Source of the DNA: Pseudomonadota bacterium
Lineage (GTDB): Bacteria; Pseudomonadota; Gammaproteobacteria; Xanthomonadales; Rhodanobacteraceae
Direction: 5' to 3'
Assembly: GCA_018240505.1 (NCBI GenBank)
Contig: JAFEFQ010000253.1
Coordinates: 1 to 54,184 of the forward strand
Length of the DNA: 54,184 bases
Each line of letters starts with the position of its first letter. Position 1 is the first letter of the stretch. Of the stretch, positions 43,536-52,281 are shown in pieces. A program made the translations under genes and the position numbers. The notes beneath the pieces were generated by a model. It searched no databases. It worked only from the letters and a program-made list of their open reading frames with translations, and was not told the DNA's origin.

Positions 43536-44993
43536 TCAGTGTGCGCGCCCGAACGGATCGGTGACGCCCTTCTGCCATGGATCGTGCGTCTTCGTGCGCC
43601 AACTGTCGAGTTGTTGGCGCAGGTCGGCGAGCACCTCGGCGTATTTCCCGTCGCCGGCGAGATTGACCACTTCGTCCGGATCGGCGCCAAGATCGTACAA
43701 CTCCTCGGCCGGGCGGTGGTGGAACGCCTCGAGCGTGCGCTTGCCGAGCTTCGCGCCGGGTGTCGTCGTGATCGCTTTCCACGCGGGCGAAAGGGCGACG
43801 TCGCTGGCGATCGGCACTTCGAGGGTTGGCTGCAGGTTGAGGAAATAGCTGAATTTGCGCGTACGCAGGCTGCGCGTCGGGTAGTACTGGTCGATCTCGT
43901 GGAAGCTGTGCGTGGCGAAGACCTCGTCCCAGCCTTGCGGATCGGCCTCGTCGAGGATGGGCAGGATCGAGCGGCCCGGCAGCGGCAGGTAGCGATAGTC
44001 CTTGGGCGGCGCGAAGCCGGTCCAGTCGAGGATGGTCGGCGTGATGTCGATCCAGCTGACCATCGCCTTGTTGAATCGGGCGCGGTTGCGCGCGCCGCGC
44101 ATCGATGCGCCCGGTGCGCGCACGATCAGCGGCAGGTGGATGCCTTCGTAGTAGAGATTGTCCTTCGCGCCCGGGAACGGCCGGCCGTTGTCGGAGAGAT
44201 AGATGACGAGCGTGTCGTCCTCGTGGCCCGATTCCTTCAGTTCGCGCAACAGGATGGCGACGCCCGTGTCCATGCGGCTGACCGCCTCGTAATACTCGGC
44301 GAGGTCGGCGCGCACGCCGGGCAGGTCGGGCAGATGGGAGGGAAGCGCGACATCGGCCGGCGCGTAGCGCTCGCGCTTCACCTCGGGCCAGTCGCGCGTG
44401 TTGCCGAAGTTCGACGCATCGCCCGCGCGATGCGGATCGCTGTACGCCACGGTGAGGAAGAACGGCTTGTCGCCCTGGGCGCGCATCCAGCGGCCGGCGG
44501 CATGGCCCATCGCGGCCACGTCGCGCACCAGCGGGCGCTCGGGCTCGAGCCACGCGTCGTACGCAAGCAATGCTTCCGGTTTCACGTGCAGCTTGCCGAC
44601 GAGTGCGGTCGCGTAGCCGGACTGCTTGAGCATCCACGGCAGCGTCTTCACGTCCTCGAGCAGAGAAAAGTTGTGCACGTCATGGGCGAGGCCGTACATG
44701 CCGTTCGTATGCGAAAACAGGCCGGTGTACAGCGTCGCCCGGCTCGAACTGCACGACGACACCGAGGCGTAGGCGTCGGTGAACAACACGCCTTCGCGCG
44801 CGAGCGCGTCGAGCGCGGGCGTGCGCACGGTGCCGCCGACGCAGCCCAGGTCGTAGCCGTGGTCGTCGGCGACGATCAGCAGCACGTTGCGTTTGCGCGG
44901 TGGCAGGGGTTTCGATGATGCCGGTGGGGAAAGCCCCGATGCGGCGGCCGCCGCGAGGCTCGCGCCGAGAAATTCACGACGACTGATCTTCAT
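43536..44993 (-). CDS. Tat-exported sulfatase with atypical C-S-S-S-R motif
   Basis: A 485-residue type I sulfatase resembling the heparan N-sulfatase/SGSH side of the family. A twin-arginine signal (SRREFLGAS) starts the protein. Metal and sulfate site motifs are LLIVADDHGYD and LYLSDNGRPFPGAKD. The residue to be converted to formylglycine is Cys81 in V-S-S-C-S-S-S-R-A-T-L-Y-T-G; the usual Pro or Ala two positions after Cys is Ser. It probably removes sulfate from a sugar in the periplasm. A strong terminator separates it from the upstream TonB receptor. Confidence 0.9.
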   Translation of the reverse strand: MKISRREFLGASLAAAAASGLSPPASSKPLPPRKRNVLLIVADDHGYDLGCVGGTVRTPALDALAREGVLFTDAYASVSSCSSSRATLYTGLFSHTNGMYGLAHDVHNFSLLEDVKTLPWMLKQSGYATALVGKLHVKPEALLAYDAWLEPERPLVRDVAAMGHAAGRWMRAQGDKPFFLTVAYSDPHRAGDASNFGNTRDWPEVKRERYAPADVALPSHLPDLPGVRADLAEYYEAVSRMDTGVAILLRELKESGHEDDTLVIYLSDNGRPFPGAKDNLYYEGIHLPLIVRAPGASMRGARNRARFNKAMVSWIDITPTILDWTGFAPPKDYRYLPLPGRSILPILDEADPQGWDEVFATHSFHEIDQYYPTRSLRTRKFSYFLNLQPTLEVPIASDVALSPAWKAITTTPGAKLGKRTLEAFHHRPAEELYDLGADPDEVVNLAGDGKYAEVLADLRQQLDSWRTKTHDPWQKGVTDPFGRAH

Positions 44994-45024
44994 GTGCGAC
45001 GCTTCGGGTGATCGATCGTCCTCG

Positions 45025-45070
45025 AAAAAAAAGGCGGCCCGAACCGCGTTGGAGGATCGATTCGGGCCGC
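45025..45070 (-). terminator. Strong Rho-independent terminator after the TonB receptor gene
   Basis: On the minus strand, GCGGCCCGAA (45061-45070) and TTCGGGCCGC (45034-45043) form a 10-bp stem around a 17-base loop and are followed by eight T residues (45025-45032). It should end most receptor transcripts before the sulfatase gene. Confidence 0.9.
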
Positions 45071-45101
45071 TCGTCGGAGAGGACGAACAAAAGTTGCTAC
45101 T

Positions 45102-47750
45102 TCAGAACTGGTACTTGGCCTGGAAGTTGATCTCGCGACCTTCGATCGAACGTGCCAGCAGCACGCCGCCCGGACCGGTCGGCACGCCGGCCACGCGCGC
45201 GTTGCCTTCGGTCAGGCCGATCTCGTTGGTCAGGTTGGTGCCCTGGACGCGGAACTGCCAGTTCTTGCCGTAGTTGGCGACGATGCCGAAGTCCCAGGTG
45301 TGGTAGGTGCCGAGCGGGGCGAGGCCGGTCTGATCCTCGAAGCGCTGGCCGACGAAGGTGTAGGTCACGAACGGCATGATGTTGAAGTCGTCGTTGATCA
45401 CGAACTTGTAGCTCGGCGTGATCATGTAACGCTGCTTGGGCTGGCGCTGCAGCGGCTGGCCGTTGAGGTCGACGTTGAACTGGTGGCCGTTGACGTCCGT
45501 TGCGATGGCGAAGCCGTTCTGGTGCGAGTAGTGGCCGTACATGAGCGCCACCAGCGCATCGACCTTGAAGTTCTCGATCGGCGTAAGAACGACATGACCG
45601 TTGAAACCCTTGGTGTCGGCGCCGTAGATCGCCGTGCACTGCGGCAGCCCGCTCTGCGCGGTCGGCTTGCCGTTGCAATCGAGTGGCGTGTTGTTGTTGT
45701 CGGCGGCGCCGTAGGTCAGGCCGGTGAACTGGCGATGATAGGCGGAGAGATCGGCATAGACCCAGTCGGTCTGCCACTTGAAGCCGTACTCGAAGTTGCG
45801 GATCTTCTGCATCGGCGCGAAGTCGCCGCCGGTGCCGCGGATGCCGTTGTCGAAGTCGTTGAAGTGGCCGCCCGCTGATACGCGCAGATAGGCCGACATG
45901 TTGTCGAAGATCTCGTAGTTCAGGCCCGCGGTGAACGCCGGATGGGTCTTGTCGTAGTGCAGCGTCGTGTACGTGCCGTCGCAGATCTGCGCGTTGTTGT
46001 CCCAGAGCGTGTATGGATTGCCGTCGAGGTTGACGTTCTTCTGGTTGCAGGTGCGCTGGTTGACGCTGATGTTCTCGACGCGGCCGCCGACGTCGAGCAG
46101 CCACTTGTCCCACAGCCGCCACGAATCGGCGAGGTAGAACGCCTTGTTGTTGCCGACACCGTGCTCGATGATGTTGTAGCCCTGGCCGTAGCTCAGGATG
46201 CCCTGCGGGTTGGTCACGTAGTAGGTGTTGCCGCCCTGCACGTAGCTCAACGTGATCGGACTGGCGTTGGGCGTGTTGGTCATCAGCATCGGGTTGCCGA
46301 GCGACCAATTGTCGTCGTCGGTGTAGTGGGCCAGGTACACGCCCGCGGTCAGCGTATTGCCGTCGAAGATCTCCTTGCTGACGCGGAAGTCGTTGTTGAG
46401 GTTGCGCAGGTCCTTCTGGATGAACCACCAGCCCTGCTGGATCACGCTTTGATCGAGGCTGCTTGCGCCGTTGTAACTGACATTCTGGCTCAGCGGGTAA
46501 TTGAGCGTGTTGCCGTCGCCCGCCGCGCAAAATTCGTTCGACAGCGCGCTCTTGTAGTTGCAGCCGTAGAGGAAATAGCCGAGCGGCTTCGGGTTCGGGC
46601 CCGAGAACAGCGCATTGGTGTTGAGTTGGCCGCCGCTCCACACGAACTTGTCCGAAATCTGCCAGCCGTTGAACTCCGCGTCGTAATTTCCGCCGAAGAA
46701 GTTCAGATTGCCGCCGCGCCCGTTGGCCAGATTGGCCTGTTCGGTGCCGCCGGCCGGATTCACCAGCGTCATGTGTTGGATCGCCTTGCTGCCGTAGGTG
46801 TCGGTCAGCGCATCGAAGCCCGGATACTTGGAGAAATTGCCGTGCTGGTCTTCGATCAGCGGCGTCGGCACCATGAACTGGTTCTTGTCCTGCAGGGTGC
46901 GCGCCCACAGCATGATCGAGCCGTTGTCGAGGTCGTGGGTCAGCGTGCCGGTCAACTGGTAGCCGTCGTCCGCCTTGAATTGCGGGCTGCGCACGCCGTC
47001 CGACTGGCGCCAGAAGCCGCCGATGCTGCCGTACCAGCCATCGGCCAGCTTGCCGCCGAAGAAACCGTCGACGCGGTACAGGCCTTCGTTGCCGTAGGTC
47101 ACGGCGATCGAACCGGCCGGTTCCGAGGTGCCCTGCTTGAGCAGGAAGTTGGCGGTCGCACCCATCTGGCCCGCGCCGTACAGCACGCCCGGGCCGGTCT
47201 GGATGATTTCCACGCGTTCGACGGTATCGTCCAGACGCACGAACGAGCTCGAATCCATGAACGACAACGAGGACATGCCGTACATCGGCGTGCCCTGCAC
47301 CATCATGGTGAAGAACGGCGCATCGCCGCCGCCCGGGAAGCCGGCGATTTCGATGTTGGCGCCGGTCTGGCCGCCGGAGGATTCCGGCCACAGTCCCGGG
47401 GAAATTTTCAGGATGTCCGCGGTGCTCTTCGGGTTGGCTTCCTTGATCTGTTCGGCGTTCGCCGCGGTGATGATGAAGCTCGCGTCGAGTTTCTTGACGC
47501 CGCCGGCGGTGGCGGTGCCGGTGACGACGATGCCCTCGAGCGATTGGGTTTCGGTTTTCGCCGCGGCGTTGGCCCGGTTCTGGTCGGATGGCGTGGGAGC
47601 CGGAGCGGCTTGCGGGTCGGGCGTCGGCGCTGGCGTCGCGTCGGCGGCCATGACCATGGGGGTCAGTGCGACCAGGATCGCGCTGGTCAGGGCGAGCCGC
47701 ATTGTGTTCGGCCGCGGTGTTCTCTGGTGACGGGTGTTCGTCGGTTTCAT
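45102..47750 (-). CDS. TonB-dependent outer-membrane receptor
   Basis: An 882-residue TonB-dependent receptor. A signal peptide (to about residue 35) is followed by a Pro/Ala-rich stretch, a TonB-box/plug region (EGIVVTGTA then DASFIITAANAEQIKEANPKSTADILKISPGLWPESSG), plug-end GPGVLYGAGQMGATANFLLK and a 22-strand barrel ending in Phe (INFQAKYQF). It lies in a sugar locus 79 bases downstream of the fused phosphorylase gene, so the ligand is probably an oligosaccharide and not a siderophore. GGAGAA precedes the ATG at 47750. Confidence 0.95.
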   Translation of the reverse strand: MKPTNTRHQRTPRPNTMRLALTSAILVALTPMVMAADATPAPTPDPQAAPAPTPSDQNRANAAAKTETQSLEGIVVTGTATAGGVKKLDASFIITAANAEQIKEANPKSTADILKISPGLWPESSGGQTGANIEIAGFPGGGDAPFFTMMVQGTPMYGMSSLSFMDSSSFVRLDDTVERVEIIQTGPGVLYGAGQMGATANFLLKQGTSEPAGSIAVTYGNEGLYRVDGFFGGKLADGWYGSIGGFWRQSDGVRSPQFKADDGYQLTGTLTHDLDNGSIMLWARTLQDKNQFMVPTPLIEDQHGNFSKYPGFDALTDTYGSKAIQHMTLVNPAGGTEQANLANGRGGNLNFFGGNYDAEFNGWQISDKFVWSGGQLNTNALFSGPNPKPLGYFLYGCNYKSALSNEFCAAGDGNTLNYPLSQNVSYNGASSLDQSVIQQGWWFIQKDLRNLNNDFRVSKEIFDGNTLTAGVYLAHYTDDDNWSLGNPMLMTNTPNASPITLSYVQGGNTYYVTNPQGILSYGQGYNIIEHGVGNNKAFYLADSWRLWDKWLLDVGGRVENISVNQRTCNQKNVNLDGNPYTLWDNNAQICDGTYTTLHYDKTHPAFTAGLNYEIFDNMSAYLRVSAGGHFNDFDNGIRGTGGDFAPMQKIRNFEYGFKWQTDWVYADLSAYHRQFTGLTYGAADNNNTPLDCNGKPTAQSGLPQCTAIYGADTKGFNGHVVLTPIENFKVDALVALMYGHYSHQNGFAIATDVNGHQFNVDLNGQPLQRQPKQRYMITPSYKFVINDDFNIMPFVTYTFVGQRFEDQTGLAPLGTYHTWDFGIVANYGKNWQFRVQGTNLTNEIGLTEGNARVAGVPTGPGGVLLARSIEGREINFQAKYQF

Positions 47751-47829
47751 GGGGTTCTCCCTCCGAAGTGTGAGCACGATGTTGTTGTTACCGTCGGCCC
47801 GCGAATTCTGCGTTGCGGGTCCGCGGCGG

Positions 47830-50800
47830 TCAGGTCATTGCAACGCTGTCTTCCCTGTTCTTTTTTGTAACGAATTTCGCCAGATCGAATTCGGCCAGGC
47901 TCGGCAGCACGGCATCCGCGCCGCGCAACACGGCCGCATCGCCGATGCCGAGCGCGGCCATGCCCGCGGCCTTGATCGCGGCCACGCCGGCCTGCGCGTC
48001 CTCGATGCCGAGGCAGTCGGCGGGAACCACGCCGAGCGCCTGGGCCGCGCGCAGGAAGATTTCGGGGTCGGGCTTGGCGCGCGCGATCGTGGCCGAATCG
48101 ACGACGTGGTCGAACAGCCCGGCCACGCCCATGCGTTCGACGAGCTCCCGCGCGCTGCGGCTGGCAGACGCGAGCGCGACCTTCAACCCCGCGGCGCGCG
48201 CAGCCTTGAGTGAGGCGAGCGCGCCGGGCAGCAGGTCGTCGGACGAGAACGTCGCGATCTCGCGGCGGTAGTAGCCGTTCTTGCGGTCGGCCAATTCGCG
48301 CTGCTGCGCGGCGGTATACTTTTTCGCCGCATCGCCAAGCACGATGGCCAGCGAAGCCATGCGATCGACGCCTTTCAGCTTCTCGCCGATCGCATCGTCC
48401 CACGCCAGGCCGAGTTCGCCGGCGAGGCGCTTCCAGGCCGCGTGGTGCAGATGCGCGGTGTCGGCGAGCACGCCGTCGAGATCGAAGATCAACGCCTTGA
48501 ACGGGCGCGGAAAGCCGCGAGAAGCCCCGGCTTCCGACGGCGTTGCCGCGGAAGCATGCGAGGGGGAGGGGGCGCCTGCGCTCTTCACCGGCTTCTCTCC
48601 TCGAGTTGCCGTATCGACGTCGATGCGTTTGCCCGTGACCGGATGGGATACGCCGTCCGGATAGGCGTATCTGGCTCCGTCGGCGTCGACGGTAACGCCA
48701 ATGCGCACGCCGTTCCAGAGGATGCCGAAACGATAGCTGCGCCAGCCGGGCGGCAGCTTCGGGGCGAAGCCCAGCCTGCCGTCGCGCACGCGCACGCCGC
48801 CGAAACCCCAGGCGAGGCCAAGCCAGCTTCCGGCCATCGCGGCCATGTGCGCGCCGTGGCTGGTGTTGCCGTGCAGATCGTCGAGATCGATGCGCAGGTT
48901 CTCGTGGAAATACGCCTGCGCCTTGTCGAGATCGCCGATATCGGCGGCGAGCACGGCGAATGTCGACGGCGACAGCGTCGAATCGTGGACCGTGATCGCT
49001 TCGTAGTAGTCGAAGCTGCGCCGTCTGACCGCCCAGTCGACCTGCGTGGCATCGGCGAGGACGAAGGCAAGCAGCGCGTCCGCCTGTTTGCACACCTGAT
49101 AGCGGTACAGATTCAGCGGATGGTTGTGCATGAGCAGCGGGAACTGCTCCGGCGGCGTGCCCTTGATGTCCCATAGCGGCTTGTCGAGGAACGTGTCGTC
49201 CTGCGCGACGATGCCGAGCCGCTCGTCGTAGGGCAGGTACATCGCGTCCGCCGCGCGCGACCACGCGTCGATTTCGGATGCGTCGAGCGCCAGCTTGCGC
49301 GCCAGCGCGGCATGGACCTGCGGCGATTCGGCGGCGAGTTCGCGCATCACCGCGACGGCGAAGCGCAGATGTTCCTGCGCCATGCGGTTGGTGTAGTAGT
49401 TGTTGTCGACGAGCGCGGTGTACTCGTCGGGCCCGGTCACCGCGCAAATGCAGAAGACGCCGCCGCGGCGCTCGCTGAAAAAGCCGACCTGCAGCCAGAC
49501 GCGCGCGGTCTCGACCAGCATCTCCGCGCCCATTTCGGCGAGGAAGGCCGTATCGCCGGTCGCTTCGACGTAAAGGCGCACCGCGAAGGCCACCGCCGCA
49601 TTGATGTGGTACTGGGCCGAGCCCGAAGGGTAGTGCGCCGAGCACTCGTCGCCGGCGATCGTGCGCCATGCATACAGCGCGCCGCGCGCGTGCCCCATCT
49701 CTCGCGCGTGGACGCGCGCGCGCTCGAGCGTGCGGAAGCGCCAGACGAGGCTGGGCTTCATCAACTGCGGAGCGGTGAAGGCGAACACCGGCAGGACGAA
49801 GGTTTCCGAGTCCCAGAACACGTGGCCTTCGTAGCCCTCGCCGGTCAGGCCCTTGGCCGCGATGCCGCCGTAGCCGTCGCGATTGGCCGACTGGAACAGA
49901 TGAAACAGGTTGAAGGCGAGCGCCTGTTCGTCGCGCCGTCCCGCTTCCGCGTCGACCGCGTCGATGGAGAAGTCCGCGACGCTCCAGAATGCGGCCACTT
50001 CGTCGGCCTGCGCCTGCGCCAGCGCATCGAAGCCCTGCGCCATCGCCGCATCGAGCGTGCCTTGTGCGGATGCATGCAACTGCGCATCGGACTCGCTGCC
50101 GCCTGGCTGCGTCCACGCATAGGCGACGTATTTTTCGACTTCGATCTCGCCGCCCGGCGCAAGTCGCGCGGCGTAGCATTGCCGCGCCGCGTTCGCATCG
50201 GCCGACGCCTGCGCAAACGCCGCGCCGGTCACGCGCTGGCGCTGCACGCAGGCGACGCCGATCGCGCTGGCGCGCGTGTGCTGCACGAGTCGCGCCTCGT
50301 GCGCGTCGGCGGCGGTGTCGGCGATCTGCATGGCCAGACCCGCGCCGGCGCCGAAGCGCGGATCGTCGCCTTGCGCCGCTGCGGCGACGTTGCCGACGAT
50401 CGCCGATTCGAGCGTGACCGGACCGGTGTAGTCGAGCGAGCGCAACGTCCAGCGGATGCAGAGCAGGCCGGGATGAGCGAGCGGCACCAGGCGCCGCGCC
50501 TTCACTTCGAGCGTTGCGCCTTGCGCGGTACGGAAGGCGATGCTGCGCACGAGTTCGCCGGCGCGCATGTCCAGCGTGCGTTCGAACGCCAGCACTTCGC
50601 CGTGGGCTGGATCGGCGGGCGTGTCGCCGAGGCGGATGCGGATCGCGGTCGCGTCGGCCACCGGCACGCGCGTGTCGGTCGTGCGCGCGAAGCCGTGGTG
50701 ACGCTCGTGGTAGTGGATCGCGCTGCGCTCCCAGACGCCGGCGATAAACGTGCCCTGGGTCGGGCTGGGGGATTCCTCGATTCCGCCGCGCACGCCGAGC

Positions 50801-50994
50801 GCGCCGTTGGCCAGGGCGAACAGGGTTTCGTCCTGCGCCGCGCGGGCGGGCTGCCACTGCGAGCGGGAGACGCGGCGCGCATCAGGGGAAGTCGATGCCG
50901 CAAGCCGTTCGCCGTCGACGCCGGCGCTCGCGTCCGATCCGGTCGATTCGGTCGAACGCGCCAGCGTGTGCACGGCGGATTTGCGCGAATGCAT
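47830..50994 (-). CDS. GH65 disaccharide phosphorylase fused to beta-phosphoglucomutase
   Basis: A 1054-residue cytosolic bifunctional enzyme. Residues about 40-785 are a GH65 phosphorylase: GHVFWDSETFVLPVFAF, GDECSAHYPSGSAQYHINA, the catalytic Glu524 in G-P-D-E-Y, and the phosphate-site motif DLHGNTSHGAHMAAMAG. After a Ser/Pro/Ala linker, residues 832-1054 are a HAD-family beta-phosphoglucomutase (FDLDGVLAD with Asp838 and Asp840, then ALASASRSARE and ARAKPDPEIF). Together they should turn an alpha-glucoside (trehalose, maltose, kojibiose or nigerose type) plus phosphate into glucose and glucose-6-P. GGGAGGG precedes the ATG. Divergent from the LacI regulator. Confidence 0.93.
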   Translation of the reverse strand: MHSRKSAVHTLARSTESTGSDASAGVDGERLAASTSPDARRVSRSQWQPARAAQDETLFALANGALGVRGGIEESPSPTQGTFIAGVWERSAIHYHERHHGFARTTDTRVPVADATAIRIRLGDTPADPAHGEVLAFERTLDMRAGELVRSIAFRTAQGATLEVKARRLVPLAHPGLLCIRWTLRSLDYTGPVTLESAIVGNVAAAAQGDDPRFGAGAGLAMQIADTAADAHEARLVQHTRASAIGVACVQRQRVTGAAFAQASADANAARQCYAARLAPGGEIEVEKYVAYAWTQPGGSESDAQLHASAQGTLDAAMAQGFDALAQAQADEVAAFWSVADFSIDAVDAEAGRRDEQALAFNLFHLFQSANRDGYGGIAAKGLTGEGYEGHVFWDSETFVLPVFAFTAPQLMKPSLVWRFRTLERARVHAREMGHARGALYAWRTIAGDECSAHYPSGSAQYHINAAVAFAVRLYVEATGDTAFLAEMGAEMLVETARVWLQVGFFSERRGGVFCICAVTGPDEYTALVDNNYYTNRMAQEHLRFAVAVMRELAAESPQVHAALARKLALDASEIDAWSRAADAMYLPYDERLGIVAQDDTFLDKPLWDIKGTPPEQFPLLMHNHPLNLYRYQVCKQADALLAFVLADATQVDWAVRRRSFDYYEAITVHDSTLSPSTFAVLAADIGDLDKAQAYFHENLRIDLDDLHGNTSHGAHMAAMAGSWLGLAWGFGGVRVRDGRLGFAPKLPPGWRSYRFGILWNGVRIGVTVDADGARYAYPDGVSHPVTGKRIDVDTATRGEKPVKSAGAPSPSHASAATPSEAGASRGFPRPFKALIFDLDGVLADTAHLHHAAWKRLAGELGLAWDDAIGEKLKGVDRMASLAIVLGDAAKKYTAAQQRELADRKNGYYRREIATFSSDDLLPGALASLKAARAAGLKVALASASRSARELVERMGVAGLFDHVVDSATIARAKPDPEIFLRAAQALGVVPADCLGIEDAQAGVAAIKAAGMAALGIGDAAVLRGADAVLPSLAEFDLAKFVTKKNREDSVAMT

Positions 50995-51080
50995 CGTCGT
51001 TCCCTCCCAGGTCGTCCGGCCCGCGCGCTGCTGCGCGTCTGTCGCCGGCCGAGGTCATTGGAGCGCACGCTAACACCGAC

Positions 51081-51108
51081 TGGTACCGATATCAAGACAC
51101 CGATACCA
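51081..51108. promoter_or_regulatory. Two abutting LacI-type operator sites
   Basis: Site 1 (51081-51094) fits the palindrome TGRTAYCGRTAYCA at all 14 positions; site 2 (51095-51108) fits at 12 of 14. Both have the central C-G pair typical of LacI/GalR operators. They lie between the divergent GH65-PGM and LacI genes, 87 and 113 bases from the respective starts, and are presumably bound by the adjacent regulator. Confidence 0.65.
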
Positions 51109-51220
51109 GTTGCTGCGAACGCACAAACGGATGGGCTTTGCGGAATGGACGCGGCGACGACGAAACGCCACACTAGCCGCCCGGATCAACGCATCGATTG
51201 CACAGAAGCAAAGCCGGCGC

Positions 51221-52237
51221 ATGGCCAAATTCCGACGCAACACCAACCACGCCGCGACGCCGGAAGGCGCGCTGACCATGGCCGACCTGGCCAGGCTCGC
51301 CGGAGTTTCCAAGATCACCGTCTCGCGCGCGCTCAGCGAGAACGGCATCGTTTCCGCGCAGACCCGCGACAAGGTGCGCGCGCTCGCCGCCGAACACGGC
51401 TACAAGCTCAACGTCAGCGCACGCAACCTGCGCCTGCGCCAGAGCCACACGATCGCGGTCATCGTCGAGATGAAGCCGAGCGCCAACCGGCCGATGTCCG
51501 ATCCGTATCCGCTCGAACTGCTCGGCGGCATCGCCCAGGAACTCGCCACCGCCAACTACAGCGTGCTGCTGACCACGCGCCCCGGCGCGCTCGCGCCGGC
51601 CGTGCAGGCGGCCGATGCGGTGATCCTGCTCGGCCAGGGCGCCAGGCAGCAGGCCGTGCACCTGTTCGACCGCCTGCGCCTGCCGATGGTCGTCTGGGGC
51701 GCGCAGGCGCCGGACGATGCGCATGTCGTCGTCGGCAGCGACAACCGCCAGGGCGGCGCGAGCGTGGCCGAACGCTTCGTCTCGCTCGGCCGCCATCATC
51801 CGGTCTTTCTCGGCGACACCGATCATGCCGAGATGGCCGAGCGCCACGCCGGTTTCGCGAAGCACCTGAAGACGCACGGCATCACGCCGATCGTCATCGA
51901 TCACAAGGCGTTCACCGCCGAATCGGGATTCGAGGCGATACACGCGCTGCTGCGCAAGAAGACGCGCTTCGACGCCGTGTTCGCGATCAACGACCTGCTC
52001 GCGATGGGCGCCGTGCGCGCGCTGATCGAGGCCGGCCAGCGCGTGCCCGAGGACGTGACCGTGATCGGCTACGACGACACGCCGCTCGGCGCGGCCTTCA
52101 TTCCGCCGCTGACCTCGGTGCACCAGAACTGGCACGAAGGCGGCGTGCTGCTCGCGCGCAAGGCGCTGGCGTTGTTCCGCGGCGAGAACGTCGCGTCGGA
52201 GACGCTGCCGAGCCGGCTGGTCGTGCGCGCGACGTGA
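51221..52237 (+). CDS. LacI-family transcriptional regulator
   Basis: A 338-residue sugar-responsive repressor. The helix-turn-helix is MADLARLAGVSKITVSRAL with hinge SARNLRLRQSH, followed by a periplasmic-binding-protein-like effector domain (VIVEMKPSANRPMSDPYPLELLGGI to GYDDTPLGAAFIPPLTSV). ATG 51221 is chosen; an upstream in-frame start at 51110 would add 37 Arg-rich residues and overlap the operator region. It likely controls the divergent GH65-PGM and TonB receptor genes through the sites at 51081-51108. The effector is unknown, possibly the disaccharide or a phosphorylated derivative. Confidence 0.93.
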   Translation: MAKFRRNTNHAATPEGALTMADLARLAGVSKITVSRALSENGIVSAQTRDKVRALAAEHGYKLNVSARNLRLRQSHTIAVIVEMKPSANRPMSDPYPLELLGGIAQELATANYSVLLTTRPGALAPAVQAADAVILLGQGARQQAVHLFDRLRLPMVVWGAQAPDDAHVVVGSDNRQGGASVAERFVSLGRHHPVFLGDTDHAEMAERHAGFAKHLKTHGITPIVIDHKAFTAESGFEAIHALLRKKTRFDAVFAINDLLAMGAVRALIEAGQRVPEDVTVIGYDDTPLGAAFIPPLTSVHQNWHEGGVLLARKALALFRGENVASETLPSRLVVRAT

Positions 52238-52281
52238 ATCGCGGAGAAAATCCGCGCGAGCCTTCCCACCACGGAGATCCC

